This document shows, in pieces, positions 15,492-25,020 of a DNA stretch of 64,000 nt (position 1 is the first letter of the stretch; every line of letters starts with the position of its first letter). A program made the translations under genes and the position numbers. The DNA is from Filimonas lacunae (lineage in GTDB: Bacteria; Bacteroidota; Bacteroidia; Chitinophagales; Chitinophagaceae), in the NCBI RefSeq assembly GCF_002355595.1, contig NZ_AP017422.1, positions 186,001 to 250,000 on the forward strand, read 5' to 3'. The notes under the pieces were generated by a model. It was not told the DNA's origin and made no database searches. It saw only the letters and a list, made by a program, of their open reading frames with translations.

Positions 15492-16487
15492 TTAGCCGTT
15501 ATAAGCCCACTTAATCCAGGTAGCACCCCAGGTAAACCCACCACCAAAGGCAGCCAATACCAAGTTGTCATCTTTTTTCAGTTGCTTTTCCCACTCCCAC
15601 AAACACAAAGGAATAGTGGCAGCGGTAGTATTGCCATAACGTTGAATATTGATCATTACTTTTTCCAGTGGCAGTCCCATACGGGTTCTGGTAGCGTCGA
15701 TGATACGCAGGTTGGCCTGGTGTGGTACCAGCCAGGCAATGTCATCGGCCGTGAGGTTGTTACGCTCTAATATTTGTGCACCTACATCGGCCATGCCGGA
15801 TACTGCATATTTGAAAACGGTTTTACCTTCCTGGAAAGCGTAGTGCTCACGGTTGGTAACTGTTTCAATACTTGCTGGTTTCAATGATCCACCGGCTTTC
15901 ATATGCAGATAGTGTCTGCCGTTGCCATCGCTTTTTAAAATGCTGTCTCTTACACCGTAACCTTCTTCGTTAGGTTCCAGCAATACGCCGCCGGCACCAT
16001 CACCAAAGATTACGCAGGTGTTTCTATCAGTGTAGTCAATGATGGCACTCATTTTATCTACACCTATTACAATCACTTTTTTATAACGACCACTTTCAAT
16101 GAAAGCAGCTCCTGTGGTAAGGGCATATAAAAAGCCGCTACAGGCGGCACTTACATCAAATCCAAAGGCGTTTACAGCACCTACTTTATCAGAAACGATA
16201 TTAGCAGTAGCAGGGAAAACCATGTCGGGGGTTACAGTAGCGCAGATAATGCAGTCAATCTCTTCGGCGCTGATGTTTCTCTTTCTCAGAATTTCTTCTA
16301 CTACGGGAGCTGCCATGTCGCTGCTGGCTTTGCCTTCCCCTTTTAAGATACGTCTTTCCTCTATTCCGGTTCTCGCGATAATCCATTCATTATTGGTATC
16401 TACCATTTTCTCCAGCTCCTGGTTGGTAAGTCTATATTCAGGAACATAGCCTCCCACGGTGGTAATGGCTGCACTGATTTTGTTCAT
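15492..16487 (-). CDS. fabH: beta-ketoacyl-ACP synthase III
   Basis: A 331-residue condensing enzyme that joins acetyl-CoA (or branched acyl-CoA) to malonyl-ACP to start fatty-acid synthesis. The catalytic triad is visible: Cys116 in [11 protein letters not shown], His256 in PHQANLRI and Asn286 in RYGNTTAAT. Length is standard. It is a single-gene unit between its own terminator and a minus-strand -7 element at 16511-16518. Bacteroidota often carry several FabH paralogues, so other copies may exist outside the window. Confidence 0.94.
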   Translation of the reverse strand: MNKISAAITTVGGYVPEYRLTNQELEKMVDTNNEWIIARTGIEERRILKGEGKASSDMAAPVVEEILRKRNISAEEIDCIICATVTPDMVFPATANIVSDKVGAVNAFGFDVSAACSGFLYALTTGAAFIESGRYKKVIVIGVDKMSAIIDYTDRNTCVIFGDGAGGVLLEPNEEGYGVRDSILKSDGNGRHYLHMKAGGSLKPASIETVTNREHYAFQEGKTVFKYAVSGMADVGAQILERNNLTADDIAWLVPHQANLRIIDATRTRMGLPLEKVMINIQRYGNTTAATIPLCLWEWEKQLKKDDNLVLAAFGGGFTWGATWIKWAYNG

Positions 16488-16510
16488 GCTGTGAATTCAA
16501 TTAAAGGTGC

Positions 16511-16518
16511 CAAAGGTA
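16511..16518 (-). promoter_or_regulatory. fabH promoter -7 element
   Basis: On the minus strand this reads TACCTTTG, an exact TAnnTTTG match, 23 bases before the fabH start. Confidence 0.65.
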
Positions 16519-16622
16519 TTGACAATTCATTAATATGGTTTTTCAATTTTTAAGGGGGTATAGAAATAAAAAATTTAATGACTAAGTGACTATTATTTAC
16601 GTCTATTAGGTAGAAAAACCCC

Positions 16623-16630
16623 TATTTTTG
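16623..16630 (+). promoter_or_regulatory. ruvA-sprA promoter -7 element
   Basis: TATTTTTG matches TAnnTTTG exactly and lies 14 bases before the ruvA ATG. No other match was found in the 42-bp gap before sprA, so this promoter probably serves both genes. Confidence 0.65.
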
Positions 16631-16644
16631 GTATAACTCGGTAT

Positions 16645-17244
16645 ATGATAGCATTTGTAAGAGGCATTTTTGTGCACAAAACCCCGGCCCAGGTAATTGT
16701 AGATGTGAATGGTGTAGGATATGATTTACATATTAGCCTTCACACCTTTTCAGTTATCAGTAATATGGAAAAGGGACAATTGTACACCTATTTGCATATT
16801 ACCGAAAATGGTCAAACGCTATATGGGTTTTATGAGATGCGGGAGAAAGAACTTTTTCTGCAGCTGATTAGTGTTTCGGGTGTGGGTGCTTCTACAGCGC
16901 GTATGATGTTATCGGGGATGAAACCTGACGAAATAGTGAAAGCTATCGTTCAGAGCAATGCAAAACAACTGGAAGGAATTAAAGGTATAGGCAAAAAAAC
17001 GGCAGAGCGCCTGGTTTTAGAGTTAAAAGATAAGCTGAACAAACAAGCTCCTGACCTGTCCATTTTGTCGCAGGCCGACGCTCAGCAATATTCTATGGAA
17101 TCAGACGCCTTAAACGCCCTTGTAAGTTTAGGAATAGCCAGACCAACTGCAGAACAGGCTTTAAAGAAAGCATTAAAATCCAATCATCCTACAGAAGAAA
17201 CTACACTGGAATCATTAATTAAACTGGCCCTGAAAAATATTTGA
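16645..17244 (+). CDS. ruvA: Holliday junction helicase subunit RuvA
   Basis: A 199-residue RuvA that binds four-way DNA junctions and loads the RuvB motor. It starts MIAFVRGIFVHKTPAQVIVD (OB fold), contains the helix-hairpin-helix segments SGVGASTARMML and IKGIGKKTAERLVLELKDKL, and ends with the RuvB-binding domain III. It is 42 bases upstream of sprA. To my knowledge ruvA lies next to sprA in other Bacteroidota, so this sprA is probably the ancestral copy. Confidence 0.96.
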   Translation: MIAFVRGIFVHKTPAQVIVDVNGVGYDLHISLHTFSVISNMEKGQLYTYLHITENGQTLYGFYEMREKELFLQLISVSGVGASTARMMLSGMKPDEIVKAIVQSNAKQLEGIKGIGKKTAERLVLELKDKLNKQAPDLSILSQADAQQYSMESDALNALVSLGIARPTAEQALKKALKSNHPTEETTLESLIKLALKNI

Positions 17245-17286
17245 GCCTATAGACATAATTCTACTTAACCAGAGCTTAAGAGTAAA

Positions 17287-20200
17287 TTGATAACCCGTAA
17301 CTATAGTTTTCGGTTTTACTGGATAACCATGCTGGTATGCTGCCTGTTGGGCACACTACGTGCATATGGTCAAAAGACCGATTCTCTCCGCTTTCCTATA
17401 CAAGATAGGAGGGGCGATCCTTTTGCTGCCCCCAGGTCAAATCCATTTGATATAAAAGATACTTCTTACTTAAAACGTACTATAGAATACGACCCGGTAA
17501 CGAAGCAATATTATATTATAGAAAAGGTAGGTAACACCTACTATCGCAAACCTACTTATCTCACTTTTGATGAATTCTGGAAACTGCGCTCGCAGCAGGC
17601 AGAAAGAGATTATTTCAGTCAGCGTTCCCAAACCTTATTTGATCTGAATAAAAAGGTGCAACGTCCTAAGATGCGTTTGTATAACAAATTATTCGATCGC
17701 ATTTTTGGGGTGGACAGTGGTGGTTTAAAAGTAAATATTAAACCGCAGGGTAATGTGGATTTATTGTTGGGCTACCAGGGGCAAAGAATTGACAACCCCA
17801 CTTTACCGGAAAGAGCGCGTAAAACAGGTGGCTTTGATTTTGATATGAATGCCAACCTGAACGTGGTAGGTAACATTGGTAACAAACTGAAATTGCCCAT
17901 TAACTATAACACGCTCGCCAACTTTGATTTTGAAAACCAGATTAAGCTGGATTATAAAGGGATGGATGATGAGATTATCCGTAGCATTGAAGCGGGTAAC
18001 ATTTCTTTCCAGAGCAAGGGTACGTTAATGTCGAGTGTGCAAAGCTTATTTGGTGTAAAAACCTCCTTGCAGTTTGGACGCTTAGGCATAACTACAGCAT
18101 TGGCTAACGACCGTAGCCAGAAACAGTCACTTGCGTTACAAGGCGGTGGATTAAAGCAAACACTGAATAAAAAACTGGACGACTACGAAGAAAACAAAAA
18201 CTATCTGTTAGGCCAGTATTTCCGCAATACCTATAATAAAACCATGAGCAACCTGCCTGTAGTAAACAGCCAGGTGCAGATTTTGCGTATGGAGGTTTGG
18301 GTAACCAACCGTACCGGTGCTACTACAGAAACAAGAAACATTGTTGGTTTGATGGACCTGGGTGAGAGTGCTCCCTATAATCCCAATATTAATTCTTTAA
18401 CATCCAGTGCGCTGCCACAGAATGGCGCTAACGATTTATATGGTTTCCTGGCGGGGAATGAGAACAACCGTAACCCCAACCTTATCAGCACTATACTACA
18501 GTCGAGAAACTTTAAACCGGTGAATGACTTTGAAAAAACATTTGCCCGTAAGTTGAACAGCACTGAATATTACTTTAACCCGCAAGTGGGTTTTATTTGT
18601 TTAAATCAACAATTGCAGAGTGACCAGGTGCTGGGTGTGGCTTATCAATATACCTACAACGGCCGTGTGTACCAGGTGGGGGAATTTTCGCAGGATGTTG
18701 CGGTGGATTCTTCTAAAGGCATTCAAAAGGTATTGTTTGTAAAACTGTTGAAAGCTACTTCTGCCAGGATAAGTCTGCCTATCTGGAAGCTGGCAATGAG
18801 AAACGTATACTCACTGGATGTTACGGGTATTCAACGTCAGGATTTTAAACTGAACGTATTGTACCAGGATCCTAGCGGTGGTTATAAGCGCTACTTACCG
18901 GAAAGCTCTCCTGATGTAGAAGGTAAGTCGTTATTACGCATAGTGAACCTGGACCGTTTGAACAGCCGTAATGATCCTTTGCCTGATGGTGAGTTTGACT
19001 TTGTGGAAGGATTTACGGTATTATCTCAGCAGGGTAAAATCATCTTCCCGGTGCTGGAGCCTTTTGGGCGCGATCTGGATACACTGGCTTTTGCCGGACA
19101 ACCCCAGTCACTAAAAGACAAGTACGTATTCTACCAGTTATATGATTCTATTAAAGCCATTGCGCAAACCTATGCCAACGTGGACAGGTTTGTGGCGCAG
19201 GGATCGGTCAAGGGGAGTTCGTCATCAGAGATTTATTTAGGGGCGTTGAACGTTCCGCAAGGTTCGGTGAAAGTGACGGCGGGCGGGCAGTCGTTGATAG
19301 AGAACACGGATTTCGTAATTGATTATAACATGGGTACGCTGCGGGTGATTAACCAGGCTATTCTTACCTCGGGCGTTCCTGTAAACGTACAGTTTGAAAA
19401 TAATGCCACGTTTGGTTTGCAGCAGAGAAGCTTTATGGGGGTACGTCTTGATTATGCTGTTAACAAGCAGCTGGCTATCGGGGCCACCTATGAAAAATTG
19501 GCAGAGCGTCCATTCTTTACTAAAGTAAACTATGGCGAAGACCCGATCAACAACTCCATGTATGGTTTCGACTTTAACTATCGTTCGGAGTGGCCGGGCT
19601 TAACAAGAGCTTTGAACAAGTTGCCGTTTTATAATTCCACCACCATGAGTACTATCAATGCTTATGGTGAGATAGCTGCGTTAAAACCAGGGCATGCTGC
19701 ACAAATTGGTAGTGGTACACAAGGTGCAGTATATATAGATGACTTTGAAGGTAGCACCAGTAATATTGATATCCGCTTTCCCACCACTTCGTGGGTGATG
19801 GCTTCTACGCCATCGGGTAATGGTTTATTTCCGGAAGCTACTTTAACTGATTCTATCGCTTATGGTAAAAACAGGGCAAAGTTCGCCTGGTATAATATTG
19901 AACCTATTTTACAAGATGCCAGTAACGTGAACAACCCTTTACGAGGTAAAGGCTTTGATCTTACTGCTCCTTATGTACGTGCTGTATATACGAAAGAATT
20001 GTTTCCACAAAAAACAACCAATATTACGGATGTACAGTCAACAACTTTCGACCTGGCTTTTTATCCTAAAGAAAAAGGTCCATATAACTTTAGCAACACT
20101 ACCACTGATCTTACACCGGAAGGTGTTTTAAAAAATCCACAGCAGCGTTGGGGTGGTATCATGCGTAATATTGATCAAACCGATTTTGAAACAGGCAATA

Positions 20201-23200
20201 TAGGCTTTGTTGAATTTTGGGTTCAGGACCCTTTTATTAAGCAGCCGGGCAGACCTGGTGGTAAACTGTACATTAACCTGGGGGACATTAGTGAGGATGT
20301 ATTAAAAGATGGTCGTCGCTTTTATGAAAATGGGTTAAGCACGCCTACTCAAACTACGTCGGTAGATAGTACTTCTACCTGGGGACGCACTCCTGTTAAC
20401 CCCATTCAAATTACACAGGCATTTAGTAATGATCCTGCCGACAGGGCTTACCAGGATTTGGGTTTTGATGGTTTGGACGATGACGGAGAAAGAAGAAAAA
20501 GAGACGGATACCTGAGAGAGTTGAATCAAAATTTCCCTGGCGCCACCTTTGTTACCCAAGCTGTTGCCGACCCATCCAATGACAACTATGTTTGGTATCG
20601 TGATGCTGTTTATGACAGGGATAATATTGGTATTCTGGGCAGATATAAGAATTTTAATAAGCCACAGGGTAACTCTCCTGTAGTGTCGGGTGGTTCTTTA
20701 TTTTCTCCTGCTGCTACTTTATATCCTGATAATGAAGATTTGAACAGGGATAATACCTTAAATGAAAGCGAAGACTATTTTGAATACGGCGTTGATATAA
20801 AGCCTAACATGCAGGTTGGAACGAATTATATTACAGATAAAAAAACATTTATTCCGGATGGATCACAAACAGGGACAGAAGAAACCTGGTATCTGTTCCG
20901 TGTACCTATTGATGCATATACTGCCAAAATTGGCGATATCCCTGATTTTAAATCTATCCGCTTTATCCGTTTATATCTTACCGGTTTTGAAGATTCGGTG
21001 ATCATGCGTTTTGCGAAGTTTGACCTGGTGCGTAACCAATGGCGCCAGTTTAAGTATGATCTGGATACCACTGGTTCTTATAAGCCGGTTCAGAATAATG
21101 GTGCTACGTCTTTTGATGTGTTAGCTGTAAACCTGGAAGAAAACAGCACACGCCAGCCCATTCCTTATGTTATCCCACCAGGCATTGAGCGGGTGCAGAT
21201 GTTGAGCAACAATGGTGTAAACCTGTTGCAGAACGAGCAGAGTATGAGCTTGAAAGTGCGTAACCTTGCTAACGGCGATTCCAGGGCGGTGTTTAAAACC
21301 ATGAACCTGGACATGCGGCAGTATGGAAGAATAAACATGTTTATTCACGCGGAGTCGATGGTAGGACAAACTACAGTGAAAGATGGTGAGCTGAATGCGG
21401 TAATTCGTATAGGGCAAGACTTTTTAAACAACTACTACGAAATAAAAATTCCGCTTTACATCACCGCGCCGAATGTTACCGCTACTTCTGCGCAGGTGTG
21501 GCCTACCTTAAACGATCTGGACATTTCGCTACAAGACCTGGTGAAGCTGAAGCTGCGCAGGAATAATAATGGAGCACCAGTAAGTAGTATTTATAGGGAG
21601 GTGATCAATAATAAAACCTTCTCCATTATGGGTAATCCTAATCTGGGAGAGGTGAATGCCTTTTTGATAGCGGTGGAAAATGCGCTTGATCAAAACTCGG
21701 GACAATTAAGTGCAGAGGTATGGTTTAACGAATTGCGTTTATCTGAAATAGATGAGAAAGGTGGCTGGGCTGCTTTGGGCCGTGTGGATATGCAGTTGTC
21801 TGACCTGGGTACTTTATCTGTCTCTGCTAATACCTATTCTGCGGGTTGGGGAAGTATAGAACAAAGAACGAATGAAAGGGCGCGTGAAAGCATGATGCAG
21901 TTTGATGCTGCCCTGCAAATAGATGCGGGTAAGATGATGCCTAAGTCTATAGGTGTAACCATGCCTATTTATGCCAGCATTAACAGAACTACTTATACAC
22001 CAGAATACGATCCTTACAATCTGGATGTGAAGTTGAAGGATGTGCTTTCTACTACCAGGAATAAGGATTCGGTCAGAAATGTAGCACTGGATCAAACTAC
22101 TATTAAAACGCTGAACTTTACCAACGTTCGATTTGGTAACACGGGTAAAAAGCCTAAGCTATGGAGTATCAGCAACTTTGATTTCAGCTATTCTTATACC
22201 AGCACGGTGCAAACCAGCCCGTTAATTACCCGTAATAGTGTGATTAAACATCATGGAGGTTTTGGATATACTTATAATGGTACCGCCAAGTATATCACAC
22301 CATTTAAAAGGTGGATCAAAAGCAAGAGTGGCTGGTTCTCGCTGGTGAAAGATTTCAACTTTAACCTTACACCTTCACTGATTGGGTTTAGAACAGATAT
22401 TAACCGTCAGTTTGGTACTTATATTCCGCGCATCATCAGTACTTATGACAATAAGGTAGAGCGTGTAGATACTACCTATGACAAGTACTTTACTTTCGAC
22501 AGGTATTATAACCTGCGGTGGGATCTGGCCCGTTCCTTAAACCTCGACTTTAATGCCATCAACAAGGCTTATGTGGATGAACCTGCCGGACGTTTAGACA
22601 CGAAAGCAAAAAGAGATTCTGTACGGGATAACTTCTTTAAAGGTGGACGTAACACACTGTATCAACAAAAGGCGGTTGCCAGCTATACATTGCCATTGAG
22701 CAAACTGCCTTTGACCGATTGGATTAATGTGCGTTATAGCTACGCTGCCAATTACAACTGGATTGGCGCCAGTCGTTTGGCTTTAAACCTCGGTAACATT
22801 ATTGAAAACGGCCAGCAGAATACTTTAAATGGTGAGTTTGATTTTACCCGCTTATATAGCAAATCGCGTTTGTTAAGTGCTATTGATGGTGGCGGTGGTC
22901 CTAAGAAGGGCGTAAAACAACAAATACCTGTTAAGAAGTCGGCACCGGTTGCTAATAAAAATACAAAGGCGGTTGATCCAATGGCTGCTCTTCCATCGAA
23001 GGAAGATGTGGTAAAGGACCTGCATGGTAAGAAGAGAAGGATAGCACTGCGTAAATGGCGTAAGCAGAAGAAAGAAGCCAGAAGGGCTGCAAGGGCTATG
23101 AAGGGCAATAATGCTATGCCTGACCCAGGGCCGGTGGTGAAAACTGTGGGCCGGTTGGTAACAATGGTGAAAACGGTTTCTGTAAACTATACGGCTAACT

Positions 23201-24558
23201 ATAGTACCCGTATTCCGGGATATATGGATAGTACAAGAGTACTGGGCCAAAACTGGAGCAGTATGCAACCGGGAATGGACTTTGTGTTTGGTAAGCAGGT
23301 GAATTCTGCATGGCTGGATGAGAAAGCGAAGAAAGGCATCATTTCCAGGGACTCTACCTTTAACCTGATGTTCCGGCAAACATTTGAACAACGATTGGCA
23401 CTTACAGCCAGGGTAGAACCTATCAGGGAGTTTACCATTGACCTGAATATTGACAAGTCGTTTACAAAAGAATACTCTGAGTTGTTTAAAGACACTACCG
23501 GAACGGGTAATAACTTCGGACACTTAAGCCCATATGCTTCTGGTGGTTTCAGTGTTTCTTATATCGGGTTCAAAACCATGTTCCGCAAGTACAATCCTAA
23601 CGAGGTGTCCAGCACATTTAAAGATTTCCAGAATAACCGTCTGGTGGTTTCTGAAAGGCTGGCTAAAAGCAACCCTTACCAGGATGGTACTAAAACTTCG
23701 GATGGGTATTATACAGGTTACGGCAGGTATTCACAAGCAGTAATTATCCCGGCGTTTATTGCGGCATATAGTGGCAAAGACCCTAACAAGGTGGGGCTGA
23801 TTAAGCAAACCAATTCTAATATTAAGTCTAACCCATTCAGTGGCATTAAACCTTTGCCTAACTGGCGTGCTTCTTACTCGGGTTTAGCACGTATGCTGGG
23901 GCTGGGTAGCACTTTCTCTAATATCACTTTAACGCATGGTTATACCGGTACATTAAGTATGAACAGTTATACCAGCGCCTTAAACTTTAATGATCCGTTC
24001 CATTTAGGATCGCCCGGGTTTGTGGATACGGTGTCGGGCAACTTCGTTCCTTACTTCCTGGTGCCCAACCTTACTATCCAGGAATCGTTTAGTCCGTTAT
24101 TGGGTATTGATGTAACTACCGTTAACCAGTTAAACATAAAATTTGAGTTTATCAAAAGCCGTCAGTTGAGTATGAGCCTGGTTGATTACCAGTTGAGTGA
24201 AGTAAGAAGCACCCAGTGGAACTTTGGTTTCAGCTGGCGTAAGCGCGGACTGGTGCTGCCATTTAAAATACCAGGAGGAAAGGGGAGCAGAAAACTGGAT
24301 AACGACCTGAATTTAACGCTGGATCTTTCGATGCGGGATGATACACAAAGTAATACCACGCTCGACCAGAATGCCGCTTATAGCACAGGCGGGCAAAAGG
24401 TAATTAAGATACAGCCGGCTATTGACTATATCTTAAACAACCGCATTAATGTGAAGCTGTACTTCGATCAGCAGAAAACGATACCTTATATTTCTTCTTC
24501 CTCGCCTATTACCACAACCAGGGGAGGGTTGCAAATCAGAATATCGCTGGCTCAATAA
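17287..24558 (+). CDS. sprA: T9SS outer-membrane translocon SprA (copy 1)
   Basis: A 2,423-residue protein, the giant beta-barrel through which type 9 secretion cargo crosses the outer membrane; in gliding Bacteroidota it is also needed for motility. The first usable start is TTG, giving a signal-peptide-like N-terminus ending LLGTLRAYGQ. SprA_N-type sequence follows (KTDSLRFPIQDRRGDPF, then ANFDFENQIKLDYKGMDDEI), and the C-terminus ends IRISLAQ. A Lys/Arg-rich, low-complexity insert lies near residues 1865-1945. It follows ruvA and ends in a strong hairpin. A paralogue is encoded 3.4 kb downstream. Confidence 0.95.
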   Translation: MITRNYSFRFYWITMLVCCLLGTLRAYGQKTDSLRFPIQDRRGDPFAAPRSNPFDIKDTSYLKRTIEYDPVTKQYYIIEKVGNTYYRKPTYLTFDEFWKLRSQQAERDYFSQRSQTLFDLNKKVQRPKMRLYNKLFDRIFGVDSGGLKVNIKPQGNVDLLLGYQGQRIDNPTLPERARKTGGFDFDMNANLNVVGNIGNKLKLPINYNTLANFDFENQIKLDYKGMDDEIIRSIEAGNISFQSKGTLMSSVQSLFGVKTSLQFGRLGITTALANDRSQKQSLALQGGGLKQTLNKKLDDYEENKNYLLGQYFRNTYNKTMSNLPVVNSQVQILRMEVWVTNRTGATTETRNIVGLMDLGESAPYNPNINSLTSSALPQNGANDLYGFLAGNENNRNPNLISTILQSRNFKPVNDFEKTFARKLNSTEYYFNPQVGFICLNQQLQSDQVLGVAYQYTYNGRVYQVGEFSQDVAVDSSKGIQKVLFVKLLKATSARISLPIWKLAMRNVYSLDVTGIQRQDFKLNVLYQDPSGGYKRYLPESSPDVEGKSLLRIVNLDRLNSRNDPLPDGEFDFVEGFTVLSQQGKIIFPVLEPFGRDLDTLAFAGQPQSLKDKYVFYQLYDSIKAIAQTYANVDRFVAQGSVKGSSSSEIYLGALNVPQGSVKVTAGGQSLIENTDFVIDYNMGTLRVINQAILTSGVPVNVQFENNATFGLQQRSFMGVRLDYAVNKQLAIGATYEKLAERPFFTKVNYGEDPINNSMYGFDFNYRSEWPGLTRALNKLPFYNSTTMSTINAYGEIAALKPGHAAQIGSGTQGAVYIDDFEGSTSNIDIRFPTTSWVMASTPSGNGLFPEATLTDSIAYGKNRAKFAWYNIEPILQDASNVNNPLRGKGFDLTAPYVRAVYTKELFPQKTTNITDVQSTTFDLAFYPKEKGPYNFSNTTTDLTPEGVLKNPQQRWGGIMRNIDQTDFETGNIGFVEFWVQDPFIKQPGRPGGKLYINLGDISEDVLKDGRRFYENGLSTPTQTTSVDSTSTWGRTPVNPIQITQAFSNDPADRAYQDLGFDGLDDDGERRKRDGYLRELNQNFPGATFVTQAVADPSNDNYVWYRDAVYDRDNIGILGRYKNFNKPQGNSPVVSGGSLFSPAATLYPDNEDLNRDNTLNESEDYFEYGVDIKPNMQVGTNYITDKKTFIPDGSQTGTEETWYLFRVPIDAYTAKIGDIPDFKSIRFIRLYLTGFEDSVIMRFAKFDLVRNQWRQFKYDLDTTGSYKPVQNNGATSFDVLAVNLEENSTRQPIPYVIPPGIERVQMLSNNGVNLLQNEQSMSLKVRNLANGDSRAVFKTMNLDMRQYGRINMFIHAESMVGQTTVKDGELNAVIRIGQDFLNNYYEIKIPLYITAPNVTATSAQVWPTLNDLDISLQDLVKLKLRRNNNGAPVSSIYREVINNKTFSIMGNPNLGEVNAFLIAVENALDQNSGQLSAEVWFNELRLSEIDEKGGWAALGRVDMQLSDLGTLSVSANTYSAGWGSIEQRTNERARESMMQFDAALQIDAGKMMPKSIGVTMPIYASINRTTYTPEYDPYNLDVKLKDVLSTTRNKDSVRNVALDQTTIKTLNFTNVRFGNTGKKPKLWSISNFDFSYSYTSTVQTSPLITRNSVIKHHGGFGYTYNGTAKYITPFKRWIKSKSGWFSLVKDFNFNLTPSLIGFRTDINRQFGTYIPRIISTYDNKVERVDTTYDKYFTFDRYYNLRWDLARSLNLDFNAINKAYVDEPAGRLDTKAKRDSVRDNFFKGGRNTLYQQKAVASYTLPLSKLPLTDWINVRYSYAANYNWIGASRLALNLGNIIENGQQNTLNGEFDFTRLYSKSRLLSAIDGGGGPKKGVKQQIPVKKSAPVANKNTKAVDPMAALPSKEDVVKDLHGKKRRIALRKWRKQKKEARRAARAMKGNNAMPDPGPVVKTVGRLVTMVKTVSVNYTANYSTRIPGYMDSTRVLGQNWSSMQPGMDFVFGKQVNSAWLDEKAKKGIISRDSTFNLMFRQTFEQRLALTARVEPIREFTIDLNIDKSFTKEYSELFKDTTGTGNNFGHLSPYASGGFSVSYIGFKTMFRKYNPNEVSSTFKDFQNNRLVVSERLAKSNPYQDGTKTSDGYYTGYGRYSQAVIIPAFIAAYSGKDPNKVGLIKQTNSNIKSNPFSGIKPLPNWRASYSGLARMLGLGSTFSNITLTHGYTGTLSMNSYTSALNFNDPFHLGSPGFVDTVSGNFVPYFLVPNLTIQESFSPLLGIDVTTVNQLNIKFEFIKSRQLSMSLVDYQLSEVRSTQWNFGFSWRKRGLVLPFKIPGGKGSRKLDNDLNLTLDLSMRDDTQSNTTLDQNAAYSTGGQKVIKIQPAIDYILNNRINVKLYFDQQKTIPYISSSSPITTTRGGLQIRISLAQ

Positions 24559-24569
24559 GAGCTAAAAAA

Positions 24570-24599
24570 CAAAAGCCTGATCGAATGATCAGGCTTTTG
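24570..24599. terminator. bidirectional terminator between sprA copy 1 and the response regulator
   Basis: CAAAAGCCTGATC (24570-24582) and GATCAGGCTTTTG (24587-24599) form a 13-bp perfect stem with a GAAT loop. On the minus strand a T-rich tract follows (plus-strand AAAAAA near 24564-24569). The right arm overlaps the last codons and stop of the response-regulator gene, so terminator and coding sequence share bases. Confidence 0.85.
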
Positions 24600-24990
24600 C
24601 TATTATAGAGGCTAACTTATCTTTTGTTATGGGCTTTACTATGTAGCTGGTTACTCTTCTGTATTGGTGTGCCAGCGCTATATCTTCATTGGCGGGTGAA
24701 GAGCTGATAATGTGTATATCAGGATTGTATTCGTGCGCAAAACTGAGTAATTCCAGGGCTTCTAAAAATTGCCATCCATTCATGTAGGGCATATTAATGT
24801 CCACTAACAACACATCAGGCAACTCATGAACAGGAATAGTACAGCTTTTGAAAAAATCAATGGCTTCCTCACCATTAAAAAACTGCAACACACTTTTTCC
24901 AGGTTGGGTTCTCTCAAATGTCTTCTTCAGAATTAACTGATACACCTGATCGTCATCAATGATGCCCAGGCGGTATGGTTTCTCAAGCAT
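24589..24990 (-). CDS. single-domain response regulator
   Basis: A 133-residue CheY-like receiver with no output domain. The acidic pocket is D12-D14 in IIDDDQ, the phosphoacceptor is D64 in LLVDINMPYMNGW, with S96-S98 and K119 (VKPITKDK) completing the active site. It starts 30 bases after the histidine-kinase stop, so the pair is a two-component system whose output is presumably protein-protein interaction or a phosphorelay step. The 3' end forms one arm of a terminator. Confidence 0.9.
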   Translation of the reverse strand: MLEKPYRLGIIDDDQVYQLILKKTFERTQPGKSVLQFFNGEEAIDFFKSCTIPVHELPDVLLVDINMPYMNGWQFLEALELLSFAHEYNPDIHIISSSPANEDIALAHQYRRVTSYIVKPITKDKLASIIAKA

Positions 24991-25020
24991 TATTGGTATT
25001 CTTTAAGGGGATTATGCTTA

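Noticed and set aside
22873-23523. 216-codon minus-strand frame inside the first sprA
   Set aside because: Antisense to conserved SprA coding sequence, with no domain or signal; an expected shadow in a 7-kb gene.
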